Assembly: GCA_946411525.1 (NCBI GenBank) | Contig: CAMKEI010000022.1 | Location: forward strand, 1-35,188 | Length of the DNA: 35,188 bases | Reading direction: 5' to 3' | From: an uncultured Clostridia bacterium | GTDB lineage: Bacteria > Bacillota > Clostridia > Christensenellales > Aristaeellaceae | Shown: one piece after another, positions 15,036 to 22,731 of the stretch | Layout: every line of letters starts with the position of its first letter | Numbering within the stretch: the stretch's first letter is position 1 | Notes under the pieces: generated by a model | Told to the model about the DNA's origin: nothing | Seen by the model: only the letters and a program-made list of their open reading frames with translations | Databases searched by the model: none | Translations under genes and position numbers: made by a program

Positions 15036-15089
15036 GGTTAGTATAATCTAACCATAAGGAGGATATCATCAAAGCGTATTCCCTGTCAA
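15036..15089 (-). promoter_or_regulatory. promoter and DtxR-type operator of the ZinT-like unit
   Basis: Minus strand TTGACA (15089-15084), 18 bp, TATCCT (15065-15060). The perfect inverted repeat GGTTAG-N6-CTAACC (15053-15036) lies over the expected start. The arrangement matches those at the regulator and ABC genes. The -10 is imperfect. Confidence 0.65.
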
Positions 15090-15140
15090 TCCTTTTTCGA
15101 AACAGGCCAATATCAGACAACTGTCCTTCTGAAGCAGGAA

Positions 15141-15172
15141 ACAAAAGCCGGCGGTTCAGGAACGAACCGCCG
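15141..15172 (-). terminator. terminator overlapping the kinase-fusion stop codon
   Basis: Minus strand CGGCGGTTC, 6 nt loop, GAACCGCCG, then GCTTTTGTTT. The TGA of the upstream gene lies at the loop/stem junction, so the left arm encodes the last residues. Confidence 0.85.
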
Positions 15173-16229
15173 GAATGGCATTGATTACAATACAGCCCGG
15201 ATCGGGCAGGCCGTATGCGGTAAAGTAGGCGTCCTCCAGGGGAATCCATCGATCATGGAACCGTTTCAGGCTTTCAGGGGGTTCCCTCTTCCGCAGGCGC
15301 GCTTCCTGAGCCTCGCTGGATATGTCCAGGAATATACGCACGTCCGCCTCCCGCCGGATCCGGGGCAGATTGCTGTAGCTGCCTTCCAGGATCAGGACTT
15401 CGCAGTCGGGAAGGGTTTCTTCCGGCAGCAGGCAGTCCTGTATGCAGTCATAGCGGCGGTATCTGACGGGCGCTTCATTCTTCCACGGGATCACAATCTC
15501 CCTGACGATCCGCTCGTCGTCACAGTTTCCGCCGGGAATCGCCAGTCTCTCCGTTGTTTTCTGCGCATGGGGAATCACATAGTCGTCCGTATGCACGACA
15601 GCCGTCTGAAAAACCGCTGACAGTTTCTGTGCCAGGGTTGTTTTCCCCGAAGCGCAGGGGCCGTCGATGGTAACCAGCGGCCGATCCCTGCCGGATAACC
15701 AGGAAGCGATCCCGCACACCGCGTCCATATACGGAATCCATTCCGCTGATATTACCCGGTACACGGGATGATACCGCTCGCGGTATAAAGGAGAATGAGA
15801 CGGCAGCCAGGTTTCATCCGTGATTGTTTCGGGAACCTGCCGGTCATTCAGCTCCGTCCCGCCGCTTTCCGAAAGTTCTGTGCAGAAGCGGAGCACGTCC
15901 TCCCTCGAATATGATACGAAGGCACCGGGAGCCATCATAAGTCCGGCAATCATCGAAGGTGACAGATGCTGCGTCTTTGCCCGCCGCAGATTCAGCCTGC
16001 ACCAGTCCGGACTGAGCGGCTCAAGCAGCGGTTCCTCCGGATCCGCATGGAGCATATTCATTTCCCTCGTGATATATGACGTCACGCTCTCCCGGTCAGA
16101 AAGCAGATGCCCTGCGCCCAGCATGGCCTGGAACACAAACTTGACGACATCCTGCGGCTGCAGTTCCGGATACCGCAGATACTGCGCTTTCAGATTGTTC
16201 AGGATCTCCTGCCGGAAAGATTCGTTCAT
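15156..16229 (-). CDS. uridine-kinase-like P-loop domain fused to an uncharacterised N-terminal domain
   Basis: A 357-residue protein. Residues about 1-175 form a domain I do not recognise (QPQDVVKFVFQAMLGAGHLL, SPDWCRLNLRRAK). Residues about 180-357 are a nucleoside/uridine kinase-like P-loop domain: VTIDGPCASGKTTLAQKL (Walker A), VVHTDDYVIP (the catalytic-region Asp pair of uridine kinase-like enzymes) and VLILEGSYSNLP (Walker B region), with an Arg-rich lid (EARLRKREPPESL). It probably phosphorylates a small molecule. It starts 4 bp inside the ECF S-component gene (ATGA overlap), so the enzyme may trap the vitamin or nucleoside imported by that transporter. The exact substrate is unknown. 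Confidence 0.8.
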   Translation of the reverse strand: MNESFRQEILNNLKAQYLRYPELQPQDVVKFVFQAMLGAGHLLSDRESVTSYITREMNMLHADPEEPLLEPLSPDWCRLNLRRAKTQHLSPSMIAGLMMAPGAFVSYSREDVLRFCTELSESGGTELNDRQVPETITDETWLPSHSPLYRERYHPVYRVISAEWIPYMDAVCGIASWLSGRDRPLVTIDGPCASGKTTLAQKLSAVFQTAVVHTDDYVIPHAQKTTERLAIPGGNCDDERIVREIVIPWKNEAPVRYRRYDCIQDCLLPEETLPDCEVLILEGSYSNLPRIRREADVRIFLDISSEAQEARLRKREPPESLKRFHDRWIPLEDAYFTAYGLPDPGCIVINAIPAVRS

Positions 16230-16777
16230 CCGGACGCCCCCTCCCGCCTGTTCAGGGATAAGCCTGCCCGGTCCATGGCAATGACCAGAACAGGAATCAG
16301 GGCAAGATGCAGGATAATCCCTGGAATTGCATTGGTGATCGCTCCGGCAAGAAACAGCGCCCAGGTAAAGCTACTTCCGGTTAATCCCGCCAGAACAACC
16401 CGGACAGCGCCCCAGACAATTCGTCCCGCAATCATGGACAGGATCAGCACCGCATAAGTAATCCACGTCTTTCGGGGAAGCAGGTGATACAGCAGACCTG
16501 CCATTCCGCCGTAAACAGCCAGTTCGAATGCCATTGCCACCGCTGTCGGGATCATTGCGGGCATGCCGAAGAGCAGGGATCTGAGCAGCGGGGCGATAAA
16601 ACCGACTGCCAGCCCCCAGGGCCAGCCGCACATAAATCCGCACAGCAATGCCGGGATATGCATGGGGCACAGCATCGCGCCGATCTCCGGAATCTGGCCG
16701 GTCACAAAAGGCAGCACAATGGCGATCGCAAGATAAAGGGCAGCATAGGTTAACTTGCGGACCTGCAGGGACGTCAT
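16226..16777 (-). CDS. ECF transporter S component (substrate-binding membrane subunit)
   Basis: A 183-residue protein of about six membrane helices with the wording of energy-coupling-factor S components: TYAALYLAIAIVLPFVTGQ, then GAMLCPMHIPALLCGF and PLLRSLLFGMP. S components bind a vitamin or other micronutrient and use a shared EcfA/A'/T module encoded elsewhere. The CPMHIP and LLRSLLFGMP blocks resemble S components often called pantothenate-type, but the linked kinase would also fit another phosphorylatable substrate. Both ends overlap neighbours by ATGA (16774-16777 and 16226-16229), pointing to tight coupling. Confidence 0.85.
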   Translation of the reverse strand: MTSLQVRKLTYAALYLAIAIVLPFVTGQIPEIGAMLCPMHIPALLCGFMCGWPWGLAVGFIAPLLRSLLFGMPAMIPTAVAMAFELAVYGGMAGLLYHLLPRKTWITYAVLILSMIAGRIVWGAVRVVLAGLTGSSFTWALFLAGAITNAIPGIILHLALIPVLVIAMDRAGLSLNRREGASG

Positions 16778-17196
16778 CGGCTGCTCTCCCTGTCCACCAG
16801 ATCCTTGATATGGTTCATGGCGTCCTCCAGAATCGCGGCGGAGCCGGGGGCCACGCCCGCAATATAGGTATTGCAGAGATTCATGGGAATCAGCACCCGG
16901 TAGGCGGAACTGGATGCAACCGCGTTGGCCATGGCAGGCGTAATCTCCCCCAGCATGGCGTCCGCTGTAACAATGCCGAATGGGCCGACAATGACCTGTG
17001 CTGTCCTGCAGGCCACGATCACGGCGTTCTCGCCGGTCGCCAGCTGATCCGCACAGTTGCTGTTCATCATGTTTGACGTTGCGATACTGTTTGTTCCGAC
17101 AGCGGTGATGAATGCTTCCGGGCAGGTCTTCCGGATGTTTTCCGCCAGTTTCCGGCCCAGCCTGCCTCCCTGTCCGTCGATGACCAGAATATTCAT
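16774..17196 (-). CDS. DUF3842 family protein
   Basis: A 140-residue protein beginning MNILVIDGQGGRLGRKL, a Rossmann-like nucleotide-binding start, with GTNSIATSNMM and the C-terminal block LIPMNLCNTYIAGV. It matches the clostridial DUF3842 family as I know it. Function unknown; it is often found near ECF or cobalamin-type transport genes. The Shine-Dalgarno AAGGAGG lies 6 nt before the ATG, inside the end of the lipoprotein gene, whose stop overlaps the start by one base. Confidence 0.85.
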   Translation of the reverse strand: MNILVIDGQGGRLGRKLAENIRKTCPEAFITAVGTNSIATSNMMNSNCADQLATGENAVIVACRTAQVIVGPFGIVTADAMLGEITPAMANAVASSSAYRVLIPMNLCNTYIAGVAPGSAAILEDAMNHIKDLVDRESSR

Positions 17197-18218
17197 CAGA
17201 ATCCTCCTTGTTCGCTGAAATAGTAAATACCGGCAGGAATACTGCCTGTTGCTTCCTCGGTCAGCATCCGGATCGCCCGGTCCGGATCGGTGTCCGCAAA
17301 CAGTTCCGGATTGGCAGTCTTAGCGATCAGCAGCATGGCCGCAGTCTGCAGGTGCGGCGCTTCCAGCAGTTCTTCCGAGAGCAGCAGGACTTTTTTCTCC
17401 CTGATTGCGTCGATCTGCGCCCATCCTTCTCTGGAAACAAGAGCGGAAAGGACGTTCCGGGCAACCGCTGTCGAAGCCGCTCCCGAACCCAACACGCTTC
17501 CGTCCACGATCTTGACGATCACCCCGGGATTCTTCCGGCTGATCCAGCCGTCATCCACATGGAGGTTTTCCTCCAGCAGCCTGGAAGACACGTCATAGGC
17601 GCCCGCGTCCAGGATCAGTCTGTGCTCCGGGGATGTTCTGAACACCGTTACGTGATCTTCCTTCGTTTCCCAGTAAACATACAGCCTCTGGCACTCAAAG
17701 AGCGAACCCGTCCGGTCCTGCAGCAATACGGAATAATAGGTCAGGGCGGAGTCCGCCTCCGCGGCGTCATCGGAAACGCCTTTCTTCTCCGCCTGTTCCG
17801 CCGCGATTGTCTGCGTTGCGGTTTCTTCAGCCTTTTCGTCCAGCCGGTTTACGCTGACCGGCGAATCCTCGTCCGGAATAGGGGCTCCTTCTCCTTCTCC
17901 CTCACCGTGAAGCTTTCGGTCTGTTCCGGATACGATTTCCGCCGGAGCGTTTTCATCATATTCTTTTCGGGACGCTTCGGGATTTTCCTTTGTCCGGCCT
18001 CCCGGAATATCGCCGCTGTTCTCCCGGTCTGTTTCATCCGTCTTATCCGGGGTATCTTCCCGTAAAGAACCGGCCGTGGATGAATCCGCGGATGCTATGG
18101 CTTCATCCCATGGGCTTTCACTGTCCTGCGTATCGCCGGTCGTGCGAACCCGGCATCCGGAAAGCGTCAGGCAGCATAGCAGCAACAGCAGGATTCCGGC
18201 TCCTTTCCTGATTCTCAT
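17196..18218 (-). CDS. lipoprotein with a low-complexity linker and a partial BtuF-like domain
   Basis: A 340-residue exported lipoprotein. The signal GAGILLLLLCCLTLSGC ends in the lipobox LSGC. Residues about 25-145 are a hydrophilic, Asp/Glu/Ser-rich linker. The C-terminal half (NPGVIVKIVDGSVL, EGWAQIDAIREKKVLLLSEE, LLIAKTANPELFADTDPD) resembles the C-terminal lobe of Fe/B12 substrate-binding proteins (BtuF/FhuD type). The N-terminal lobe appears to be missing, so it may be a structural or sensing relic. ATG 18218 overlaps the DUF58-gene TGA as ATGA; an ATG two codons earlier (18224) is equally open. Confidence 0.7.
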   Translation of the reverse strand: MRIRKGAGILLLLLCCLTLSGCRVRTTGDTQDSESPWDEAIASADSSTAGSLREDTPDKTDETDRENSGDIPGGRTKENPEASRKEYDENAPAEIVSGTDRKLHGEGEGEGAPIPDEDSPVSVNRLDEKAEETATQTIAAEQAEKKGVSDDAAEADSALTYYSVLLQDRTGSLFECQRLYVYWETKEDHVTVFRTSPEHRLILDAGAYDVSSRLLEENLHVDDGWISRKNPGVIVKIVDGSVLGSGAASTAVARNVLSALVSREGWAQIDAIREKKVLLLSEELLEAPHLQTAAMLLIAKTANPELFADTDPDRAIRMLTEEATGSIPAGIYYFSEQGGF

Positions 18219-19717
18219 TCGCATAAACACATCCAATACTTCAGGCGGAAGCGCTGCTTCCGGTCTGCCTTCTGCCACAGGGCGTCCTCTGTCTCCTTTA
18301 ACAGGTCCAGCGCCTGTTTCCGCTTCTCTTCCGGCAGGACGTGGCCGCTGTAAACAGCCTCCTCAAAATCCGCCGCGCAGGCAGAAAAGCGCGCGGCATA
18401 TCCTTCCGGCAGGCTGTCCGGCAGGCAGGCTGTCCAGTCACGGTAAAGAAGATTCCCGGCTCCGCTTCCGGTTGCTTCCAGCCAGTCAATCACGCGCTGG
18501 AAAATGGCGCGGACGGCCTGGCTGACGTCTGCCGACAGGAAAGTTTTCCGGGCCTCGTCCGCTTTCTTCCTCCGGCTGTTCAGCAGCAGGAACGGTGTAA
18601 AGGGAAGGATCACCAGCGCCGCAGCCAGCAGAAGCAGGAGGATGATCTTCATATAGTTCACCCAGTGGGGCATGGAAATCTGCTCTTCCTCTACGGTCAC
18701 CAGCCGGTATTCCTGATCTGCGGCTGCTTCCTGATTCCCGGTTTCAAGGGACTGGGTATGCGCATGTCGGGTTTCCGTTTCTCCTTCAGGTGCTTCGGAG
18801 ATCTTTCCGGCAAACTGCTGAACAATCCCGCTGAGATTGTCCCGGACTGTTTCGGAAGCCGCCTCGGTTGCCGCATCCACTCCCGGAAGCAGGATGACGC
18901 AGAGCACTGAAACCGTAAGGATCAGTGCGGCAAACACTTTCAGCCTTCTGTCAGAAGGAATGAGGTTCAGCAGGAGAGCGGCCAGAAGGCCGTAAACCGG
19001 GATGTTGATCCATGCCGGAAAAGCAATTCCGAAGTAAACCTGGAAAACGGTCAGGGCAGCCGCGATCCCCAGGATCAGGAACCGGCTGCGCAGCAGAACC
19101 GTCAGGATGATAAGAGAGGCAGCCATCAGAAGCAGCAGGAAAGCCGCCGGGAAAACGTTCTGGTTTTCCGGAACGGGAAAATAGGTATAGGCGTAGGCAT
19201 TGACCGCTTCACTGGCGGTAAAAACCCTGTTGCACAGCGCCTGACTGCCCCGGCGCGTCTCCGGAATCAGCACCAGCATAAGCAGGCAGAGAACAATCAC
19301 CGCTGTCAGGATCCGGATCAGGATCTTCCGGAAATCTTTCTTCCCGTTCCTTGTTGGGGCAATAAGGTTCTTTTTTTCTGCAGGTTCATCCGCCGTCTGG
19401 GTTTCCCGGATCAGGATATCGCCTTTCTTGGCGGACAGTTTCCAGTGAATGCGCCGGACAGGATCTCCCGGCCTGTACGGACGTATATCCCCCGGTTCAT
19501 CTGTCTCCTGCCGGATAAAAGTGCTGACCGTCTGCTGTCCGTTCTCTTTTTCCTTCCCCGCGTCCTCTTTACCTGAAATGGAGGACCGCAGTGCGGGAAA
19601 CACAGGAAAAAGCAGCGAGCAGATCAGGACCGCGCGTGTGCCCATATTGTTTTCAAAAAAATACAGGCACGCGGCCAGCAGCAGCCAGAACGCGTAAACG
19701 ATCCATTGTCTTCTCAT
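18215..19717 (-). CDS. DUF58/DUF4129-like membrane protein of a MoxR operon
   Basis: A 500-residue membrane protein. Two N-terminal helices are followed by the DUF58 core DEPGDIRPYRPGDPVRRIHW and KLSAKKGDILIRE (about 73-106). A multi-helix membrane section follows (about 130-280), then an extracytoplasmic stretch, a helix (IILLLLLAAALVILPFTPFL), and a cytoplasmic tail (VIDWLEATGSGAGNLL, then SLPEGYAARFSACAADFEEA) resembling DUF4129-type tails of transglutaminase-like partners. DUF58 proteins accompany MoxR ATPases and are thought to help assemble or activate exported complexes. It looks like a fusion of a shortened DUF58 with the membrane and tail part of a transglutaminase-type protein whose catalytic domain is absent. 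It overlaps moxR by ATGA. Confidence 0.75.
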   Translation of the reverse strand: MRRQWIVYAFWLLLAACLYFFENNMGTRAVLICSLLFPVFPALRSSISGKEDAGKEKENGQQTVSTFIRQETDEPGDIRPYRPGDPVRRIHWKLSAKKGDILIRETQTADEPAEKKNLIAPTRNGKKDFRKILIRILTAVIVLCLLMLVLIPETRRGSQALCNRVFTASEAVNAYAYTYFPVPENQNVFPAAFLLLLMAASLIILTVLLRSRFLILGIAAALTVFQVYFGIAFPAWINIPVYGLLAALLLNLIPSDRRLKVFAALILTVSVLCVILLPGVDAATEAASETVRDNLSGIVQQFAGKISEAPEGETETRHAHTQSLETGNQEAAADQEYRLVTVEEEQISMPHWVNYMKIILLLLLAAALVILPFTPFLLLNSRRKKADEARKTFLSADVSQAVRAIFQRVIDWLEATGSGAGNLLYRDWTACLPDSLPEGYAARFSACAADFEEAVYSGHVLPEEKRKQALDLLKETEDALWQKADRKQRFRLKYWMCLCE

Positions 19718-20667
19718 TTTTTCATGATCCCCTGAAAGCGGCTGCGGTGATCCGGCGTATCCGTTTTTTTCACCAGGTCATCCAGCACCTGCGTTACGGA
19801 GTGTTCGCTTCCGTCCTTCAGCAGTACCCGATGGGTACAGACGTCCCTGAAAACAGCCTGTATATCCGACCCCGTTACATAATCCCGGTCTTCCAGATAG
19901 GCTTTTGCCTTCGCGGTTCTGCCGATGAAAAGCGCGCCGCGCGGACTGATCCCGACGGCGACGGCTTCATGCGTGCGGGAAGCCATGGTCAGCTTGGTGA
20001 TATAATCCAGGATCTCATCCTTCATGGTCACAGAGCGGGTTTCCCGCTGCATGGCGGTCAGTTCCTCCCTGCTTAAAACGCAGGATACGGATTCCAGCGG
20101 ATTCTCCGTCTGGCGGTCCCGCAGCATGGTCATCTGCGCCTCGTAATCCGGATAGCCAATGGACAGCTGTACCAGGAACCGGTCCATCTGCGCGTAAGGA
20201 AGAACCTGTGTGCCGGCGGTTCCGATGCTGTTCTGCGTGGCAATCACCGTAAAGGGCTTTTCCATCGGATACGTATTTCCGTCCACGGTCACCTGCCGCT
20301 CTTCCATGGCTTCAAGCAGTGCGGACTGGGTTTTGCTGGATGCGCGGTTGATCTCGTCCCCCAGCAGCAGGTTCACCCGGCTGAGCAGGCCGGGACGGTA
20401 CGTGAAGCCTCCGCTTTCCTTGTCATACATGGAAAAACCGGTGATGTCGGACGGAAGCACGTCCGGCGTAAACTGGATGCGCCGGAACGAAAAACCCACA
20501 GCCCGGCTCAGCGCGGTCGCCAGCGTGGTTTTGCCCACGCCGGGAACGTCATCCAGCAGGATATGTCCCTCCGCCAGCAGAGCGATCACGATCTTCTCGA
20601 TAACTTCCCGCTTTCCCGCGATAACCTTCTCAACTTCCCGTATCACATCTTCAAGCTGTGTACGCAT
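19714..20667 (-). CDS. MoxR-type AAA+ ATPase
   Basis: A 317-residue cytoplasmic ATPase. Walker A is DDVPGVGKTTLA (about 38-49) and Walker B is LLGDEINRAS (about 101-110). Sensor 1 is TVIATQNS, the arginine-finger region is YAQMDRFLVQL, and the C-terminal lid holds GISPRGA. MoxR ATPases act as chaperones for maturation of secreted or metal-containing complexes, usually with DUF58 partners, as here. A Shine-Dalgarno GGGAGG lies 14 nt upstream of ATG 20667. An intrinsic terminator ends only about 20 bp upstream of the start. Confidence 0.93.
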   Translation of the reverse strand: MRTQLEDVIREVEKVIAGKREVIEKIVIALLAEGHILLDDVPGVGKTTLATALSRAVGFSFRRIQFTPDVLPSDITGFSMYDKESGGFTYRPGLLSRVNLLLGDEINRASSKTQSALLEAMEERQVTVDGNTYPMEKPFTVIATQNSIGTAGTQVLPYAQMDRFLVQLSIGYPDYEAQMTMLRDRQTENPLESVSCVLSREELTAMQRETRSVTMKDEILDYITKLTMASRTHEAVAVGISPRGALFIGRTAKAKAYLEDRDYVTGSDIQAVFRDVCTHRVLLKDGSEHSVTQVLDDLVKKTDTPDHRSRFQGIMKK

Positions 20668-20685
20668 ATGCCCGGATACCTCCCT

Positions 20686-20721
20686 GAAAAAGAGAACAGC
20701 AAGTCTCGAAAAGGCTTGCTG
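20686..20721 (-). terminator. strong terminator or attenuator directly ahead of the moxR operon
   Basis: Minus strand ACAGCAAG, 10-11 nt loop, CTTGCTGT, then TCTCTTTTT. It ends about 20 bp before the MoxR start. Further small stems (GTGCC/GGCAC and CTGTGC/GCACAG) precede it in the 20722-20823 spacer. Confidence 0.75.
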
Positions 20722-20823
20722 TCACTCGCTTCCTGTGCTTTGCGCACAGTCCCGGAATTCGGCGGAGCAAACAGCTGCAACTGATCTGCCCGGTCGGAAG
20801 AAGTGCCGATTGTGGCACGTCTG

Positions 20824-21690
20824 TTATTTTATGGTAATTCTGCCCTGTGCTTCCGCATAGGGCTCTCCGATCACATTGTTCAGTTCACCGGCGATGTACA
20901 GCCAGATTATATCACGAACTACGGCAGTAGTGATCGTACTCTTTTCGTTTTCTTCAGCGGCAGTTTTGAACATATAGGAAGAATCCATGCCGTTGAAATT
21001 GGCATTGCTGGTAATGACGGCGTAAACAGCTTCCGGATCGAAAGGAAGGCCGTTCACTTCCTCCACTGTGACGCGGCTCAGGGAAGCGGCTTTGAACCAG
21101 TTGTCTCCGTACGCTTCGCCCTTGTCGTAATTCTTTGAAGTATCAACCGTGTATTTGATCCCCGCGACCTGCATGAAGGATGCGCACGCGGCGGCCGTTT
21201 CCTCTGTATAGGGAAGTCCCTGGGAAGCCGCTTCCAGAACCTCCAGCAGCTGGCTGCCGGTCATATAGGCGACAGCAACCTTGTTGGGATAGGGCAAGAC
21301 TTCGGCCAGCTGTTCCGCGCCGAATTTGCCTTCGGCGACGTCCGCGCGCAGGTTTCCGCCGTTCCACAGGGCTACAATGTGATCGGCATCCGCGTCGATT
21401 GCCGTATTGCCGGCTGTGATATCGTCTTCCTCAAAATACCCGTTTATTGTACCGGAAACCGCGAACCAGCGCAGCGCGTCTGCCCACAGGTCTCCCAGAT
21501 TGGTCTCGCCCTTGCGCGCCGCGTCGTCCGCGCCGGAAAGCACATAGTTTGTATACGCCTCAAGGGAGTCATCCAGTTCGATCACATTTCCATGGGCGTC
21601 GGTAAATGTGGAAGCGGACGCGCTCACCGCCAGACCGCAGAACAGGCACAGGGCCAGGACGAGGCTCAGGACTTTTTTCATTGCATTCAT
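20824..21690 (-). CDS. secreted 5'-nucleotidase C-terminal-domain protein
   Basis: A 288-residue exported protein with a signal peptide (MNAMKKVL, hydrophobic core LSLVLALCLFCGLAVSASAS, AxA cleavage). The mature part matches the C-terminal substrate-binding domain of 5'-nucleotidases: ETNLGDLWADALRW, LWNGGNLRADV, LPYPNKVAVAYMTGSQLLEVLE, FMQVAGIKYTVD. The metallophosphatase domain normally found before it is absent. As seen it is not expected to hydrolyse nucleotides; it may bind them. ATG 21690 is chosen because GAGGAGG lies 9 nt upstream. It has its own promoter and an attenuator-like leader. Confidence 0.85.
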   Translation of the reverse strand: MNAMKKVLSLVLALCLFCGLAVSASASTFTDAHGNVIELDDSLEAYTNYVLSGADDAARKGETNLGDLWADALRWFAVSGTINGYFEEDDITAGNTAIDADADHIVALWNGGNLRADVAEGKFGAEQLAEVLPYPNKVAVAYMTGSQLLEVLEAASQGLPYTEETAAACASFMQVAGIKYTVDTSKNYDKGEAYGDNWFKAASLSRVTVEEVNGLPFDPEAVYAVITSNANFNGMDSSYMFKTAAEENEKSTITTAVVRDIIWLYIAGELNNVIGEPYAEAQGRITIK

Positions 21691-21737
21691 CGGGGATATC
21701 CTCCTCTTCAATCTGTTGCATCAGTTTCCGGAAACAT

Positions 21738-21780
21738 AAAAAAGGAGCGATAACCTTCTTGGGAAGGTCATCGGCACCTT
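21738..21780 (-). terminator. leader attenuator of the nucleotidase-domain gene
   Basis: Minus strand CGATGACCTT, 6 nt loop, AAGGTTATCG, extended by AAGG/CCTT, followed by TTTTTT. It stands between the promoter (21867-21895) and the coding region, so full expression needs readthrough. Confidence 0.8.
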
Positions 21781-21860
21781 CATGATACCGGAAATTGATC
21801 GTTGGACCCGAACAAAACAAGCCGGTTCGCTTGTGCAAACCCTTATCAACTTATGCTGAC
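21781..21860 (-). promoter_or_regulatory. structured 5' leader upstream of the attenuator, possible riboswitch
   Basis: The leader contains a 7 bp hairpin GGTTTGC-ACAA-GCGAACC and a following G/T-rich segment with GTTCGGGTCC. No core of the purine, cobalamin, SAM, TPP, glycine or T-box classes was recognised. The link to the attenuator is by position only. Confidence 0.35.
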
Positions 21861-21866
21861 AGGAGG

Positions 21867-21895
21867 ATACTACCATGCACCTGTCTTTTTGTCAA
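21867..21895 (-). promoter_or_regulatory. sigma-A promoter of the nucleotidase-domain gene
   Basis: Minus strand TTGACA (21895-21890), 17 bp, TAGTAT (21872-21867). Confidence 0.8.
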
Positions 21896-21907
21896 TCTGG
21901 GGACTGT

Positions 21908-21938
21908 TGAAGAAATCTGCCGAAAGTGTTCCGGCAGA
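21908..21938 (-). terminator. terminator of the AraC-type gene
   Basis: Minus strand TCTGCCG, 9 nt loop, CGGCAGA, then TTTCTTC. It lies 17 bp after the regulator stop. Confidence 0.65.
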
Positions 21939-21954
21939 CTGCTCAGGATCATGA

Positions 21955-22341
21955 TTATATCGGAAACGGAAGGTCGATCGGGATTGCTTCGGCAGTTTCC
22001 GGATCGTCCCGCCAGGCGCTTGGCGCGATCCCCGTCATTTTCTTGAACAGATGGGAAAAATGGGCGGATGAGACAAACCCCACTGCAGCGCCGATCTCCG
22101 AGACGGACAGATCGGAATCGGACAGCAGTTTTTTGGCTCTCTCACAGCGGACAGCGTTGTGATACCACAGCAGCGTGCAGCCTGTTTCCCGCTTGAAGAC
22201 CCTGGCCAGGTAATTGCCGTTCACGTAGAGCGCGCCGGCGATCTCATCCAATGAAAACTTCTGATCGCTGTGCTCCCGGATAAAATATCCGGCCTGCCGG
22301 GCAAGGCGCTTTCCGGCGGAGATTCTCGGCGAATCTGACAT
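21955..22341 (-). CDS. AraC-family transcriptional regulator, DNA-binding domain only
   Basis: A 128-residue protein made almost entirely of the two helix-turn-helix motifs of AraC/XylS regulators. HTH 1 is FSLDEIAGALYVNGNYLARVFK (shown here as start and end; about 29-50). HTH 2 is in LSVSEIGAAVGFVSSAHFSH, followed by LFKKMTGIAPSAWR (about 78-111). There is no effector domain, so it is like SoxS/MarA-type or two-part systems. It is downstream of the HMA-domain gene by 59 bp on the same strand. AAAGGATGG precedes the ATG. The target is unknown. Confidence 0.88.
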   Translation of the reverse strand: MSDSPRISAGKRLARQAGYFIREHSDQKFSLDEIAGALYVNGNYLARVFKRETGCTLLWYHNAVRCERAKKLLSDSDLSVSEIGAAVGFVSSAHFSHLFKKMTGIAPSAWRDDPETAEAIPIDLPFPI

Positions 22342-22400
22342 ACATATCCCATCCTTTCTTCCTCAGGCTTTTATTCTCCGTGATATAACAGGGCAGCATC

Positions 22401-22676
22401 TCATTTTTTGCGGAACAGTCTGCCCAGTGAAGCAGGCAATGATGAATTGCTATGGATCTCCTCCTCATTCACGGAAAGCACAACATACCCTGTCGCGTTC
22501 ACAACCCGCCTGAGCTGATCCGGATCGATCGGCTGATCGGATTCGATCACTGTTTCTCCCTTATGTCGGGAGGAACTTACTTTTCTGACAGGAAAGGCCG
22601 CCCGGATCTCGTCGTTTACATGCGTTTCACACATGCCGCATACCATCCCGGACACTTTGGCAGTCGTTCTGATCAT
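22401..22676 (-). CDS. heavy-metal-associated (HMA) domain protein
   Basis: A 91-residue protein with one ferredoxin-like HMA domain: TAKVSGMVCGMCETHVNDEI (metal-binding CxxC at about residues 13-16) and the closing VVNATGYVVLSV. A short charged tail follows. Such domains bind Cu(I) or Zn(II) and pass the metal to transporters (CopZ-like) or form the N-terminus of P1B ATPases; no ATPase is attached here. It lies directly after the terminator of the feo operon, whose stem ends 17 bp before this start, and it may depend on readthrough. GGAGGG lies upstream of the ATG. Confidence 0.85.
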   Translation of the reverse strand: MIRTTAKVSGMVCGMCETHVNDEIRAAFPVRKVSSSRHKGETVIESDQPIDPDQLRRVVNATGYVVLSVNEEEIHSNSSLPASLGRLFRKK

Positions 22677-22692
22677 AATGAATCACCCTCCG

Positions 22693-22725
22693 GAAAAGGA
22701 GGCACGGGTATTTCGCCGTGCCTCC
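22693..22725 (-). terminator. terminator of the feo operon
   Basis: Minus strand GGAGGCACGG, 8 nt loop, CCGTGCCTCC (perfect 10 bp stem), then TTTTCC. Confidence 0.85.
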
Positions 22726-22731
22726 CGCAGA

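Noticed and set aside
15036-15180. On the plus strand, TATAAT inside the metal box at 15036-15053 is followed by AAGGAGG, suggesting a divergent gene.
   Set aside because: No ATG, GTG or TTG follows at a useful distance (the codon at the right place is ATC). The open frame runs into the terminator of the opposite gene, and the -35 is poor.
16735-16760. GGTTAACTTG sequence resembling a metal box half-site at the start of the ECF gene.
   Set aside because: It lies in coding sequence and lacks the second arm at the 6 bp spacing.
20722-20823. Segment containing CCGGGACTGTGCGCAAAG, reminiscent of part of a cobalamin riboswitch.
   Set aside because: The GCCACTG box and the GGGAA core are missing and the order of elements is wrong.
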